Below, piece after piece: positions 43,597 to 52,415 of a DNA stretch of 64,000 bases (within the stretch, counting starts at the first letter, position 1; each line of letters begins with the position of its first letter). A model generated the notes under the pieces. The model saw only the letters and a list, made by a program, of their open reading frames with translations. It searched no databases and was not told the DNA's origin. The DNA lies in NCBI RefSeq assembly GCF_002246015.1, contig NZ_NOLJ01000001.1:783749-847748 (forward strand), given 5' to 3'. The position numbers and the translations under genes were made by a program. The stretch comes from Nostoc sp. 'Peltigera membranacea cyanobiont' 210A. GTDB lineage: Bacteria; Cyanobacteriota; Cyanobacteriia; Cyanobacteriales; Nostocaceae.

Positions 43597-44312
43597 TGAT
43601 TAATTTTTCTTTAGTGGATGTCAAAAGTATTGCTTCTAATGAACCTCGTTCAAATTTTGCAGAAGCTGATTTAGAAAACCTTGCAGATATAATTATAGAA
43701 ACTGGAGGAATTATCAGACCATTAGTTGTGAAAGTGACAGGAGTGGAGAGCTATACAGTAGTTGATGGACATTTTGAATATTATGCTGCTGTCAGAGCAA
43801 GAGAAAAAAATCCTCGACAAGGTGAGATGGTTAATGCTTTTGTCATTGCTCCTAAATTAGAGGATTTAGTAGTAAAACAAGTTGCATCTCTCAAAGGCAT
43901 TGATTCTTCTACCAAACCAGTAACACCACAGCCTGAAACAACAAAATTAGAACCACGTCTGGCAAATTTAGAATTACGTCTTGAGAAACAATTTAATGAG
44001 TTTAAGTCAGAATTTATACAAGAAAGACAGAGAATAGATAGTCAGTTCAAGCAGCTTGAAAACCTTATTCCTCAAAAGAGCGAACAGAGTAATCCACTTA
44101 GTTTATTGAACTCTTTGGATAAAGACGAGTTATCTATAAAGTTACAACGCTCTAGGATTCCTGGGGCTGAAAAACTTGCAAAGGGTATATTTGATGCTCG
44201 AACTAAGAAACCGAAGCAAAAGTTTGAAGATTACCGCGATGTAGTAAAGTCTGTTAAAAACTTGGGTGATAAAACAATTTTGACTATTATTGATGAGTGG
44301 TCAAGAAGTTAG
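43596..44312 (+). CDS. ParB-like protein, partner of the HsdR_N-ParA fusion
   Basis: 238 residues. The N-terminal 95 resemble the ParB/Noc CTPase fold: EPRSNFAEADLENLADIIIE, GGIIRPLVVK, VVDGHFEYYAAVRAREKNPR (the GERR position reads GHFE). There is no HTH domain where ParB normally has one. Residues about 118-165 are a coiled coil (LANLELRLEKQFNEFKSEF). The C-terminus (IPGAEKLAKGIFDAR, NLGDKTILTIIDEW) looks like a small helical domain. Start ATG overlaps the ParA stop (TAATG), so translation is coupled. It should be the regulator or DNA anchor of the ATPase. Confidence 0.8.
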   Translation: MINFSLVDVKSIASNEPRSNFAEADLENLADIIIETGGIIRPLVVKVTGVESYTVVDGHFEYYAAVRAREKNPRQGEMVNAFVIAPKLEDLVVKQVASLKGIDSSTKPVTPQPETTKLEPRLANLELRLEKQFNEFKSEFIQERQRIDSQFKQLENLIPQKSEQSNPLSLLNSLDKDELSIKLQRSRIPGAEKLAKGIFDARTKKPKQKFEDYRDVVKSVKNLGDKTILTIIDEWSRS

Positions 44313-44399
44313 TAGTTATTTAAATAAGTTATTCGCGATGTAAAAGCTTGCATAGCTCTTCTCTGCGTTTTTGTGTGAGCCATGAGACACCAAAAAAAT

Positions 44400-44478
44400 C
44401 GTAGGTTGGGTTGAACGGAGTGAAACCCAACAATTAACGCCTAATGTTGGGTTTCGTTCCTCAACCCAACCTACACAG
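44400..44478. repeat. Palindromic repeat GTAGGTTGGGTTGA...TCAACCCAACCTAC
   Basis: Arms of about 30 bases (GTAGGTTGGGTTGAACGGAG and its inverted counterpart CGTTCCTCAACCCAACCTAC) around a short loop. A fragment of the same family lies at 33674-33705. It is intergenic, between the ParB-like gene and a glycosyltransferase. Confidence 0.65.
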
Positions 44479-44523
44479 CTTTTCCAAATAACGTCAAAAG
44501 TAAGTTGCACAATATGTTAATCT

Positions 44524-45471
44524 CTAACCCTGCATCTGTCGCAGTGCATTAAACGCCTTACCTCGCAACCCAACTGGTAACAACGATAAACCTAAACCAG
44601 TCCAAGCTTTAACAGTCGAAAAAGACTGTCCCGCCAAAACTAGCTCTCTGCCTTTTTGCGTTTCACCCTTTTCAATTAAACGCAAACCTAATAATAATTG
44701 TGTTTCAGTTAAACGATTTTTTCTGACTTTCTCTAATTTCTCAGACTCAAACTTATAATTTTCTAAATACTGAATTTTATCAAATAAATAAGGAATGGCT
44801 CGATTAATACCTTGCTGCTCTGCATGGTAGCGATATTCCATCAATAATTCTGGTAAGTAATAGCCCTTTTTTCCAGCCAAAGCTAGACGCACAAATAAAT
44901 CATTATCCTCACAATTTTGCAGATTTGGCTGCATATATCCTAATTCTTGCAAGGTTTTACGGCGAAATAATGTCGCCCCAACTTGAAAACTTTGCTGAAT
45001 AAATACGACTTCCAGCAAATTATTTACAACACCTGCTGGTAAATTCTTCCTACCCCAGCGATGAGAATTTTCTTGAGTTTTTGCCTCATCCCGGACATTG
45101 TTAATATCAATTATCCAATGGTCTGTACCAACAAAATCAATGCTAGAGTCTTCAGCAAGAATAGCTGCTGTACTTGCGAGAAAATCGGGTGTTAGTCGGT
45201 CATCATCATCAAATTTGATAAAATATTCACCAGTGGCAGCATCAAAGCCAGAGCGCATATTATTACTTTTACCAATATTTTGCTGATGACGGATATATTT
45301 AATCCGATTGTCTGTATATTGTGACATCAATTCGGGTGTGCGATCGCGAGAACCGTCATCACAGATAATTAGCTCAAAGTCTTGCTCAGACTGGTTGAGT
45401 ACACTGTCAATTGCCAAAGGCAGTAAATTAACTCGATTAAATGTGGGAATGGAAACACTAACTTTAGGCAT
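44524..45471 (-). CDS. Family 2 glycosyltransferase
   Basis: Start at ATG 45471 (MPKVSVSIPTFNRVNLLPLA), ten codons inside a longer frame. About 315 residues with the GT-A fold: FELIICDDGSRD binds the nucleotide, FDDDDRLTPDF is the DxD metal site, and later residues (FQVGATLFRR, NCEDNDLFVRLALAG) complete the fold, with an ED acid-base candidate. It transfers a sugar from a nucleotide donor, probably for surface polysaccharide. Next to another glycosyltransferase-like gene on the same strand, so they may be in one operon. Confidence 0.88.
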   Translation of the reverse strand: MPKVSVSIPTFNRVNLLPLAIDSVLNQSEQDFELIICDDGSRDRTPELMSQYTDNRIKYIRHQQNIGKSNNMRSGFDAATGEYFIKFDDDDRLTPDFLASTAAILAEDSSIDFVGTDHWIIDINNVRDEAKTQENSHRWGRKNLPAGVVNNLLEVVFIQQSFQVGATLFRRKTLQELGYMQPNLQNCEDNDLFVRLALAGKKGYYLPELLMEYRYHAEQQGINRAIPYLFDKIQYLENYKFESEKLEKVRKNRLTETQLLLGLRLIEKGETQKGRELVLAGQSFSTVKAWTGLGLSLLPVGLRGKAFNALRQMQG

Positions 45472-45536
45472 TTTTGCAAGATGAGAGTGGACATTGCTCA
45501 CTAACTAAACGCTTAATGAGCAAGGCTGGGCAAAAG

Positions 45537-46565
45537 CTAAGTGTAAGAGATAGTTTGATTAATTTTATTCAAAAGTTTTTTGATAAATCGATTGCTTCTA
45601 GCCGCTATGGTAGGTGGCTTTAATCGCTTCGGTTTTTGCTCTGGTTGCTTCAGAAAGCGATAGTGCAAAAATTCATTTTTGTAACGGATATCAACATCTT
45701 CACCTTTACACAAGCGGGTAAATCCAATAGCAGAATAGCCCATATAGTGAAGGCGATGAATTGGTTTTAATCCCTGTTGGTTGTAAAGAACATTATCAAT
45801 GTTCACAAATGGATTTGCATTAGCACAGTTGCCAGTTCTATCTTCACCATTGGGACTGAGTGTAAAGTTAAATAGTGGTCGAGCAATTCTAAAAGTCATG
45901 TAACTAAATAAATCTGCGTCACACCACCAAGCGATTTCGTTAATCAATTCGACTTCTTTATCTTCTATCAATCGCTTTTTGAGTATTTTTAATTCTTCAA
46001 CGCCTAAAATACCCTTTTTTGAACCAAAAAAACTAGAACAGTGAATTTCTCGTCTGATTTCAGATTCAGGCAAAGACATTTTTTGTTCTAACTTCGGCAA
46101 GTCGAAAGCTGCAACTGAAGTTTGTTTGGTGTGTTCCCAGTCATCAAACACAAAGTCGTATTGGTCTAGTTTTTCTAAAACCTTGTCCAGCTTATTCATT
46201 GCCAAACTATCAGCATCATAAAATACAAATCTTTCAAACTCACCATCAAAAGCACACATTTTTCGGATTAAATTATTTTTTTTATTCCATTCGATAGAAG
46301 GTTTATTTTTTCGGCTATTTCTTGGATAAGCGTTCCAAACTTGAACGGCAAAATCCTCCCATTTTTTAATCGAGCTTTTATCGTCAAACAGGGTGACATT
46401 CGGTCGAGAACGTATCTCCTGCTTAACTCGTTTTAAGCGGTCATCATAGGGAATAATACAAATCGGAATATCTGGACTAACATTCACCTCAATGCTATTT
46501 AGCAAAGCTACTAGTTGGTCAAATACCACGTCATTAGCAAGTGTGTAAATTCCAAAATTATCCAT
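45537..46565 (-). CDS. Glycosyltransferase-like protein (GT-A/GT8-like)
   Basis: Start chosen at ATG 46565 (MDNFGIYTLANDVVFDQLVA); the frame is open to 46631, but those codons lie in the end of a repeat element. About 342 residues. FVFYDADSLAMNKLDKVLEK has a DxD metal motif in GT8-like context, and DFVFDDWEHTK and WWCDADLFSYM add acidic sites. Its tail is basic. I recognise it as a type common in Nostoc without an assigned function. Likely acts with the neighbouring GT2. Confidence 0.7.
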   Translation of the reverse strand: MDNFGIYTLANDVVFDQLVALLNSIEVNVSPDIPICIIPYDDRLKRVKQEIRSRPNVTLFDDKSSIKKWEDFAVQVWNAYPRNSRKNKPSIEWNKKNNLIRKMCAFDGEFERFVFYDADSLAMNKLDKVLEKLDQYDFVFDDWEHTKQTSVAAFDLPKLEQKMSLPESEIRREIHCSSFFGSKKGILGVEELKILKKRLIEDKEVELINEIAWWCDADLFSYMTFRIARPLFNFTLSPNGEDRTGNCANANPFVNIDNVLYNQQGLKPIHRLHYMGYSAIGFTRLCKGEDVDIRYKNEFLHYRFLKQPEQKPKRLKPPTIAARSNRFIKKLLNKINQTISYT

Positions 46566-46604
46566 TGTAATAAATTCTTGTGATCTTTGATTTACTGAGT
46601 AATG

Positions 46605-46699
46605 CCAATTCTCTGTGAAGCTGAACATCATTTAGACCCCTCCCAACCTTACCGAACTAGGTAGTGGGGTTATTTCTACACATCTTTATACAGAATTGG
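46605..46699. mobile_element. 95-bp element with CCAATTCT...AGAATTGG ends
   Basis: CCAATTCTCTGTGAAG at 46605-46620 and CTTTATACAGAATTGG at 46684-46699 are inverted at 13 of 16 positions. Interior is CCCTCCCAACC-type sequence. A related 115-bp copy lies at 62277-62391, upstream of another gene. Confidence 0.6.
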
Positions 46700-46856
46700 T
46701 CTAACGCGAATAATACGATCGCTATTTTTTGACCGATTATTCTCAAATAATAATATACACATTTTCAACTTTATGCTGAAATAAGCAGGAAGCTATTTTG
46801 GTTAGTTTGGATGATATTAAACATTAACCACCTACTTAGAAGTGCCTAAAACCTAG

Positions 46857-47306
46857 CTAGCTGTTAAACAATTGCCTCCTAGAGAATAATCTCAGCAACC
46901 CGGCGGTTCCCACACCCCAAGCGCCATTAACCAATAAACCTGTCACTATTCCCACAAGTTTCCAGCCGCCAGCGATGGGTTGACCCTTGAGCGGTGCAAC
47001 CACAAACCAAGCCACTAGCGTCGGAGCAATTGCACCAAAGACTAAAGCTCCTAACCAATAGTTTTTATCATGTCGAAAACGAGGTGCAATTCCTACCAAA
47101 ATTAGTCCCCAAATGCCTCCCCAGAAAGCATTTGACCAAATTTGTGGAATTCCTAATGGTGGTGTTGGTGCAGTTGAATAAGGGGCGCGAGGTGTAAAAT
47201 TTACTGCATGTAGCAGAGCCAATACACCTTGATGAAATAGCAAAACAGACACAAAGCCTGCAATAAATCCGAAAGCAAATCGAGATAAGGCAGCTTTTTG
47301 AGTCAT
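46857..47306 (-). CDS. Small membrane protein, four helices
   Basis: 149 residues. Four hydrophobic helices (FAFGFIAGFVSVLLFHQGVL, FWGGIWGLILVGIA, YWLGALVFGAIAPTLVAWFV, LVGIVTGLLVNGAWGVGTAG) with a proline-rich loop PRAPYSTAPTPPLGIPQ. It is conserved as a type in bacteria and cyanobacteria without a named function. It stands alone. Confidence 0.65.
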   Translation of the reverse strand: MTQKAALSRFAFGFIAGFVSVLLFHQGVLALLHAVNFTPRAPYSTAPTPPLGIPQIWSNAFWGGIWGLILVGIAPRFRHDKNYWLGALVFGAIAPTLVAWFVVAPLKGQPIAGGWKLVGIVTGLLVNGAWGVGTAGLLRLFSRRQLFNS

Positions 47307-47810
47307 TGCTTATACAAAAAGGTACTTATTTGCAGTTGCAGATGTGACTTTAATAATTGACATTTCCCATTCCCTATTCTCCATTTTATTTAGAGCTTGC
47401 TTCTGAGAGTTGTCTATGATAGTTTGCTAACTAGTCTCAATTACAGTAACTCTATCAAATTACCGTACTTTGTTGATTTTTATTGTTGATATAGCCGAAG
47501 GAGTGCAGAGTTAAGAGTACTTAAGTACTTTACCAAATATATGACAAGTGGAAAAGCCAATCTTGCCGATTGGGAAGTAGATACCTGACATAAACCTGAA
47601 TTTTTCAAACCATCCAGAGCATTTCCGCTCGACCAAGCGCCTGCTGCGATGGCTACGCCCGCCGCAGGCATCGCACTCAAAAAAATTGCCAACTTAGAAA
47701 TAGAAGCAGTAAACTTCGTTTCCCGAACTTAGTAGCGAGAATAGCACCCTACAATGAATATACGTATGCAAACTATTTACAACCGTAAAGTCAAAGGTGG
47801 AGGCTAAACG
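47307..47810. other. 504-base intergenic region with a dispersed repeat
   Basis: No supported gene. A dispersed repeat (GCGATGGCTACGCCCGCCGC) lies at 47647-47666. GGTGGAGG at about 47796-47803 is the ribosome-binding site of the next gene, which starts at TTG. A minus-strand open frame here (47480-47692) is made from the repeat and is not supported. Confidence 0.4.
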
Positions 47811-49316
47811 TTGGCACAATTCCAAGCAGAACCTCTGGCTTTATCAGGCTCTCAAAAAAATTGGGTCTTACTCGGTGTCGGACTTGGGGTATTCATGTCT
47901 ACCCTGGATGTGGGCATCATTAATGTTGCTTTGCCCACATTGGTGCAAGCCTTTGGCACTAGTTTTCCTACCACCCAATGGGCTGTATTGAGTTACCAGT
48001 TGGTCAGTTCTGGTTTAGTTTTGGGAGCAACCCGCTTGGGGGATATGTGGGGTAAGAAGTCCTTATACCAGGGGGGACTTGTTCTGTTCACTTTCAGTTC
48101 GCTATTGTGTGGTTTTGCACCTAGTATCGAGTGGTTGATCGGCTTTCGGGCACTTCAAGGACTAGGTGCTGTCTTCATTTCTGGGCTTGGTTTGGCAATC
48201 ATCACAGAAGTTTTTCCCTCTTCCGAACGAGGTCGGGCTGTTGGCGTCATCGGTAGTGTAGTGTCACTGGGAATTGCTTTTGGCCCCTCTGCTGGCGGAT
48301 TGCTTTTAAGCTGGTCAGGCTGGCATAGTATATTCTTCATCAATGTACCCTTGGGGATTATTGCTAGTTTCTTAATAGCTCGTGTAGTACCACCTTCTGC
48401 ACCCATTGAGGGCAAACAGAAATTTGACTTTTTGGGAGCCATATTGGCTTTATTGACTCTGGGTAGTTTTGGTTTAGGTATGACGCTAGGGCAGAGCCAG
48501 GGCTTTGGCAGTACTAATGCATTGGTATTATTAGCGATCGCTGCCGTAAGTTTCACTACTTTTTTGGTAGTTGAAGCGATTCTAAAGCAGCCACTACTAG
48601 AGCTAAAGCTGTTTCGCAATCTTCAGTTGAGTATGGGTTTGCTAAGTGGCTGGCTAGCATTCATTGTTATTGGCGGTTCGCTACTCATCGTCCCTTTCTT
48701 TCTAGAGAGGGTCAAGCAATATCCGACGGTAAAAGTAGGGCTGTTACTAGCCGTATCGCCTGTACTGAGTGGGTTAATTGCCCCCCTAGCTGGAATACTT
48801 TCAGACCGCTTTGGCGCTCGACTAATCAGTTCAATTGGGCTGGGGTTGATGATTGGCGGCTGTCTGGGGATTAGTACCTTTGATGCTCAAATTACAGAGC
48901 TAGGCTATGTATCGCGCTATTTTATTTACGGCATTGGTCTAGGTTTATTCCAATCGCCCAACAACAGCACTGTTATGGGATCGGTACCGAGAGAGCGGCT
49001 AGGGATTGCTTCTGGGCTTTTGTCTTTGTCACGTACATCAGGTAACACCGTAGGAGTTTCTGTAATCGGGGCAGTATTTGGAGCCTTAATCGCTAGTATG
49101 TCTGCGGGTGCAGATGTCTCTGTTGCCCCTCCTGATGCGATCGTTGCAGGGTTCCAAGGAACTTTTCGCTTTGCAGCTCTAATACTGTGTGGGGCGGCTG
49201 TTGCATCTGTTTTGAGGATTGGTAAGAGGCAAGGAGGGGAGGGGAGCAGCACTTCGGCTCCTTTCGACTTCGCTCAAGGCAAGTCGCTCAGTGACCGGGG
49301 AGCAGGGGAGGAATAA
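47811..49316 (+). CDS. MFS drug exporter, DHA2 (14-helix) family
   Basis: 501 residues, start at TTG 47811. The helix count is about 14. Motif A-like DRFGAR, motif D1 (GVFMSTLDVGIINVALPTL), and motif C (GIAFGPSAGGLLLSW) are those of QacA/EmrB-type proton antiporters. The last 30 residues (GEGSSTSAPFDFAQGKSLSD) are encoded by a repeat with CTTTCGACTTCGCTCAAGGC, also found at 39405-39430, so the C-terminus was extended by repeat insertion. It exports toxic compounds. Followed 37 bases later by an SDR gene on the same strand. Confidence 0.9.
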   Translation: MAQFQAEPLALSGSQKNWVLLGVGLGVFMSTLDVGIINVALPTLVQAFGTSFPTTQWAVLSYQLVSSGLVLGATRLGDMWGKKSLYQGGLVLFTFSSLLCGFAPSIEWLIGFRALQGLGAVFISGLGLAIITEVFPSSERGRAVGVIGSVVSLGIAFGPSAGGLLLSWSGWHSIFFINVPLGIIASFLIARVVPPSAPIEGKQKFDFLGAILALLTLGSFGLGMTLGQSQGFGSTNALVLLAIAAVSFTTFLVVEAILKQPLLELKLFRNLQLSMGLLSGWLAFIVIGGSLLIVPFFLERVKQYPTVKVGLLLAVSPVLSGLIAPLAGILSDRFGARLISSIGLGLMIGGCLGISTFDAQITELGYVSRYFIYGIGLGLFQSPNNSTVMGSVPRERLGIASGLLSLSRTSGNTVGVSVIGAVFGALIASMSAGADVSVAPPDAIVAGFQGTFRFAALILCGAAVASVLRIGKRQGGEGSSTSAPFDFAQGKSLSDRGAGEE

Positions 49317-49353
49317 TTAATGCTCAATAATCAATTACTAAGGAGTTAGATAA

Positions 49354-50103
49354 ATGACAGGTAAATTAGAAGGAAAAGTGGCAATTATCACTGGGGCTTC
49401 AGCGGGAATTGGAGAAGCAACTGCGATCGCCTTGGCTTCAGTTGGAGCAACAGTAGTACTTGCTGCTAGGCGTGGCGATCGCATTCAGGCATTAGCAGAA
49501 CGCATCGAGGCTAGTGGTGGCAAGGCATTGCCTATTGTCACTGATGTAACTGATGAAACCCAGGTAAATAACTTGGTGGCAAAGGCAAATGCAGAATTGG
49601 GAAGGGTTGATATCCTCGTCAACAATGCCGGGATTGCCTTACTCGGAACTATTGAAGCTGGAAATAGCTCAGACTGGCGGCGATCGTTTGACCTCAACGT
49701 ATTAGGACTGCTATATGCGACTCATGCTGTTTTGCCTCTGTTGAAGGCGCAAAAATCGGGGCATATAGTCAATATCTCCTCAGTGGCTGGTCGAACAGCG
49801 CGGGCGGGCCTTGGTGTTTATAATGCTACCAAATGGGGTGTTAATGCCCTTTCGGAAGCATTGCGTCAAGAAGTCCACAAGGACAACATCCGTGTCACCA
49901 TTATTGAACCTGGTTTGGTGGATACGGAAATTGACAACCAAATTACCGATCCCGTTGCCAAACAACGGATTCAAGAACGACGCAAGTCAATAGAACCTCT
50001 GCAAAGCGAAGACGTTGCAGCTGCGATCGTTTACGCTCTTACGCAACCACCACGCGTTAATGTCAACGAAATCCTCATCCGACCAACGGGACAAGAACAT
50101 TAA
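49354..50103 (+). CDS. Short-chain dehydrogenase/reductase (classical SDR)
   Basis: 249 residues with the Rossmann motif TGASAGIGEAT, NNAGIALLG, catalytic serine in VNISSVAGR and YNATK. AARRGDR after the second strand suggests NADP preference. The substrate is unknown. It follows the MFS gene by 37 bases with AAGGAG upstream and may share its transcript. Confidence 0.9.
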   Translation: MTGKLEGKVAIITGASAGIGEATAIALASVGATVVLAARRGDRIQALAERIEASGGKALPIVTDVTDETQVNNLVAKANAELGRVDILVNNAGIALLGTIEAGNSSDWRRSFDLNVLGLLYATHAVLPLLKAQKSGHIVNISSVAGRTARAGLGVYNATKWGVNALSEALRQEVHKDNIRVTIIEPGLVDTEIDNQITDPVAKQRIQERRKSIEPLQSEDVAAAIVYALTQPPRVNVNEILIRPTGQEH

Positions 50104-50105
50104 AA

Positions 50106-50148
50106 TAATTCGTAATTCGTAATTCGTAATTCGTAATTCGTAATTAAA
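50106..50148. repeat. STRR heptamer tract (TAATTCG)
   Basis: Five to six tandem TAATTCG copies right after the SDR stop. The same heptamer in the other orientation (ATTACGA) recurs at 50317-50332. Confidence 0.75.
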
Positions 50149-50371
50149 GACTGTTACGTAAGGGGATTTAGAACCAGATGTTTCTTGGGTCTGTCTTACC
50201 TATACGAGGAAGAAAGCTACCCATAGCGTCTCGCAGGGAACTACTGAAAGAAAACGCCACGTATAGACGGATTTAGCTTCTCTCTTTGGGAGAAGAGGAA
50301 TTAAACCCAAAAATTACGAATTACGAATTAGGAACTCAACACTGAGCATAAATTATCTCACTTAGTAGTTA

Positions 50372-51364
50372 CTAAATTTTAGAAAGAATCATTTGGGCAG
50401 CAGCTTCATCGGTAATCAGTCCTGTAATTAACTTGCCATGCAGAGCAGCCAAAATCGCCTCAGCCTTTCTCACACCACCCGCCACACCAATAATTAGTCG
50501 ATGAGCCGGTTGTTCGAGAGCTACACTGGCAACCCGACTGTTTGTCCCTTTTAGCAGCAATACTCCGCGATCGCTATAAGCCCAACCTGCAATTTCTCCG
50601 ACTGCTCCCAGTTCAATCAATTCAGCCACCTCATCGTCATTGATAAAGCCATCTTGATGTAACGGAGCATTCCAGGCAATGTGACTAATTCCAACAAAGG
50701 TTACTTTGGCTTGCTCTGCAAGAGTTTTCACAGCGATAAACGATCGCTGAGTCTGCAAAAGTTCTCGTTCTTCAATGCTAGTCGCAACAACCGGAGTCGG
50801 CACTGGGTAAGCTTGGGAACCGACGCGATCGGATAAATGCATAACCACTTCGTGACGACCTGCACGCCCAGAGTGGGACATATTGCCAATAATTGACACA
50901 ATTTTATGCTGGGGTTGGTTCATTGAGGGAATCTGCTCTACCATTGTTCGCAATGTCTGACCTGATGACAAAGCTAGTATGGTCGGGGTTTTAGCCATCA
51001 GGTAAGCCTCTAGGTGGGTGGCAGCACATACACCAATTCCGTATAATGTATCACCACTACCTGCGTCAGTTGGTACTACTTCACAAAGTGACAGAGCAAA
51101 GCGATCGCGTAATGACTCAGCTAGAGCAATGCATTCACTCAAGGGATGATCGAGTCGAAATTTAATCAGTTTTTCACTGACCGCCAGTGCCACTAAACGT
51201 TGTGCAGCTTGCCGGGACACATTGAGCTTGACAGCAATTTCTTCTTGCGTATTGCCGGCGATGTAATAGAGCCAAGCAGCATGAGCAGCCAGGTCTAATT
51301 TGCGCGCCCTAAGGGGCAAGCCAGCCTTGCTGGCATCGCGCCGCTCCAAAAAAGGTTGTCCCAT
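50372..51364 (-). CDS. SorC/DeoR-family sugar-binding transcriptional regulator
   Basis: 330 residues. N-terminal HTH (residues 33-60: AGNTQEEIAVKLNVSRQAAQ), then the SorC effector domain with LALSSGQTL, the phosphosugar-binding stretch VGISHIAWN and GVAGGVRKAEAILAAL. SorC proteins sense a sugar phosphate and control polyol operons. It sits 100 bases downstream of the dehydrogenase gene on the same strand and next to the divergent ABC genes, so this polyol cluster is its probable target. Confidence 0.92.
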   Translation of the reverse strand: MGQPFLERRDASKAGLPLRARKLDLAAHAAWLYYIAGNTQEEIAVKLNVSRQAAQRLVALAVSEKLIKFRLDHPLSECIALAESLRDRFALSLCEVVPTDAGSGDTLYGIGVCAATHLEAYLMAKTPTILALSSGQTLRTMVEQIPSMNQPQHKIVSIIGNMSHSGRAGRHEVVMHLSDRVGSQAYPVPTPVVATSIEERELLQTQRSFIAVKTLAEQAKVTFVGISHIAWNAPLHQDGFINDDEVAELIELGAVGEIAGWAYSDRGVLLLKGTNSRVASVALEQPAHRLIIGVAGGVRKAEAILAALHGKLITGLITDEAAAQMILSKI

Positions 51365-51466
51365 ATACTACCTGCAAAAGCTATGTATCTGTCAAAAGTA
51401 TGATTGCATTATTTAGACTATATGCCCAAAGATATAATCTTTGCTCAATGTATTTTTAAATTTCTA

Positions 51467-52267
51467 TTATCCCCCAGTAACCTCCAAGTTAAACCCAGTA
51501 ATGTAGCTTGCCTCTTCGCTCATCAAAAATGCAACCCCATTCGCCACCTCTTCTAAACTTCCTAAACGTCGCATTGGCACTGAATTGATCATTTGTTGCT
51601 CAACTACCTTGGGATCGGCATCAAAGTACTGGGAACCTACTGCTGCTTGTAATTCGGTTTGCCGCGTCCACATAAAACCAGGGCCGATAAGCGCAGGGGA
51701 GAGTGCATTTACCCGAATGCCATAAGGAGCCAAGTCTTTCGCTGCCGTTTGAGTAATTCCAATGACAGCAAACTTAGAAGCGGCGTAAGCCAACATATTT
51801 GGCGGCCCAACCACCCCCGCATAACTCCCCATATTAACGATCGCACCTCCACCGGCATCGCGTAGTTGCTGTGCAGCCGCCTTGAGAATGTGGAAAACAC
51901 CGACAACATTAACGTTGATCACCTTTTGAAAGTCGTCTTCAGGATATTCGTCAGTCTTGGCAAACACTCCTTGATAACCCGCATTATTAAATACATAATC
52001 TATGCGCCCAAACTGCTTTACAGCGCCAGTAAAGGCTTTGGCAACATCATCACTAGATGTAACATCACAGCGAAACGTACCAACTGGAACGTTGTACTCT
52101 TTTAGTTCCTCAGCCACATCTGCCATCTTCGGTTCATTCAAATCTAGCAGGGCTATTCCTGCGCCATTAGCAGCAAAACGGTGTGCAGTTGCCTTGCCAA
52201 TATCTCCTGCACCGCCAGTAATTAAGATCGTCTTACCTGCAAACTGATAAGTTGCTTTAGCCGTCAT
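51467..52267 (-). CDS. Sugar-alcohol-type short-chain dehydrogenase
   Basis: 266 residues. TGGAGDIGKAT Rossmann motif, acidic residue at strand 2 end (ALLDLNE) predicting NAD, NNAGYQGVF, NMGSYAGV and YAASK. The arrangement with SorC and polyol genes suggests oxidation of a sugar alcohol such as sorbitol, arabitol or galactitol to a ketose. The starts of this gene and of the binding-protein gene face each other across about 150 bases. Confidence 0.88.
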   Translation of the reverse strand: MTAKATYQFAGKTILITGGAGDIGKATAHRFAANGAGIALLDLNEPKMADVAEELKEYNVPVGTFRCDVTSSDDVAKAFTGAVKQFGRIDYVFNNAGYQGVFAKTDEYPEDDFQKVINVNVVGVFHILKAAAQQLRDAGGGAIVNMGSYAGVVGPPNMLAYAASKFAVIGITQTAAKDLAPYGIRVNALSPALIGPGFMWTRQTELQAAVGSQYFDADPKVVEQQMINSVPMRRLGSLEEVANGVAFLMSEEASYITGFNLEVTGG

Positions 52268-52415
52268 AGATTCAACCTCTTATTGAAGAATTGTTGCAAA
52301 TGACCGTGATGGAAATCAGATTGGTATGATTTCTATTATTGAGCTTTTGCCCAAAGTTAGAGCATAAAATCAAAAATTTATTTCGTTCGGTTTTTTACTT
52401 TAAAGGAGTTATGCG
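52268..52415. promoter_or_regulatory. Divergent promoter region of the polyol cluster
   Basis: Separates the dehydrogenase-regulator genes from the ABC genes. It holds AAGGAGTT just before the binding-protein ATG. This is where the SorC regulator is expected to bind; no clear operator palindrome was found by eye. Confidence 0.4.

Noticed and set aside
42217-44312. Ordinary plasmid-type ParABS locus, implying an integrated plasmid
   Set aside because: The ParB-like protein lacks the HTH, the ATPase carries an HsdR_N domain, and there is no replication gene or iteron array nearby.
47480-47692. 70-codon minus-strand ORF with a hydrophobic start
   Set aside because: Much of its sequence comes from a dispersed repeat (47647-47672), and it lacks a ribosome-binding site and family features.
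48155-48619. 154-codon antisense ORF inside the MFS gene (also 48926-49252)
   Set aside because: Shadow of a membrane-protein gene; no independent support.
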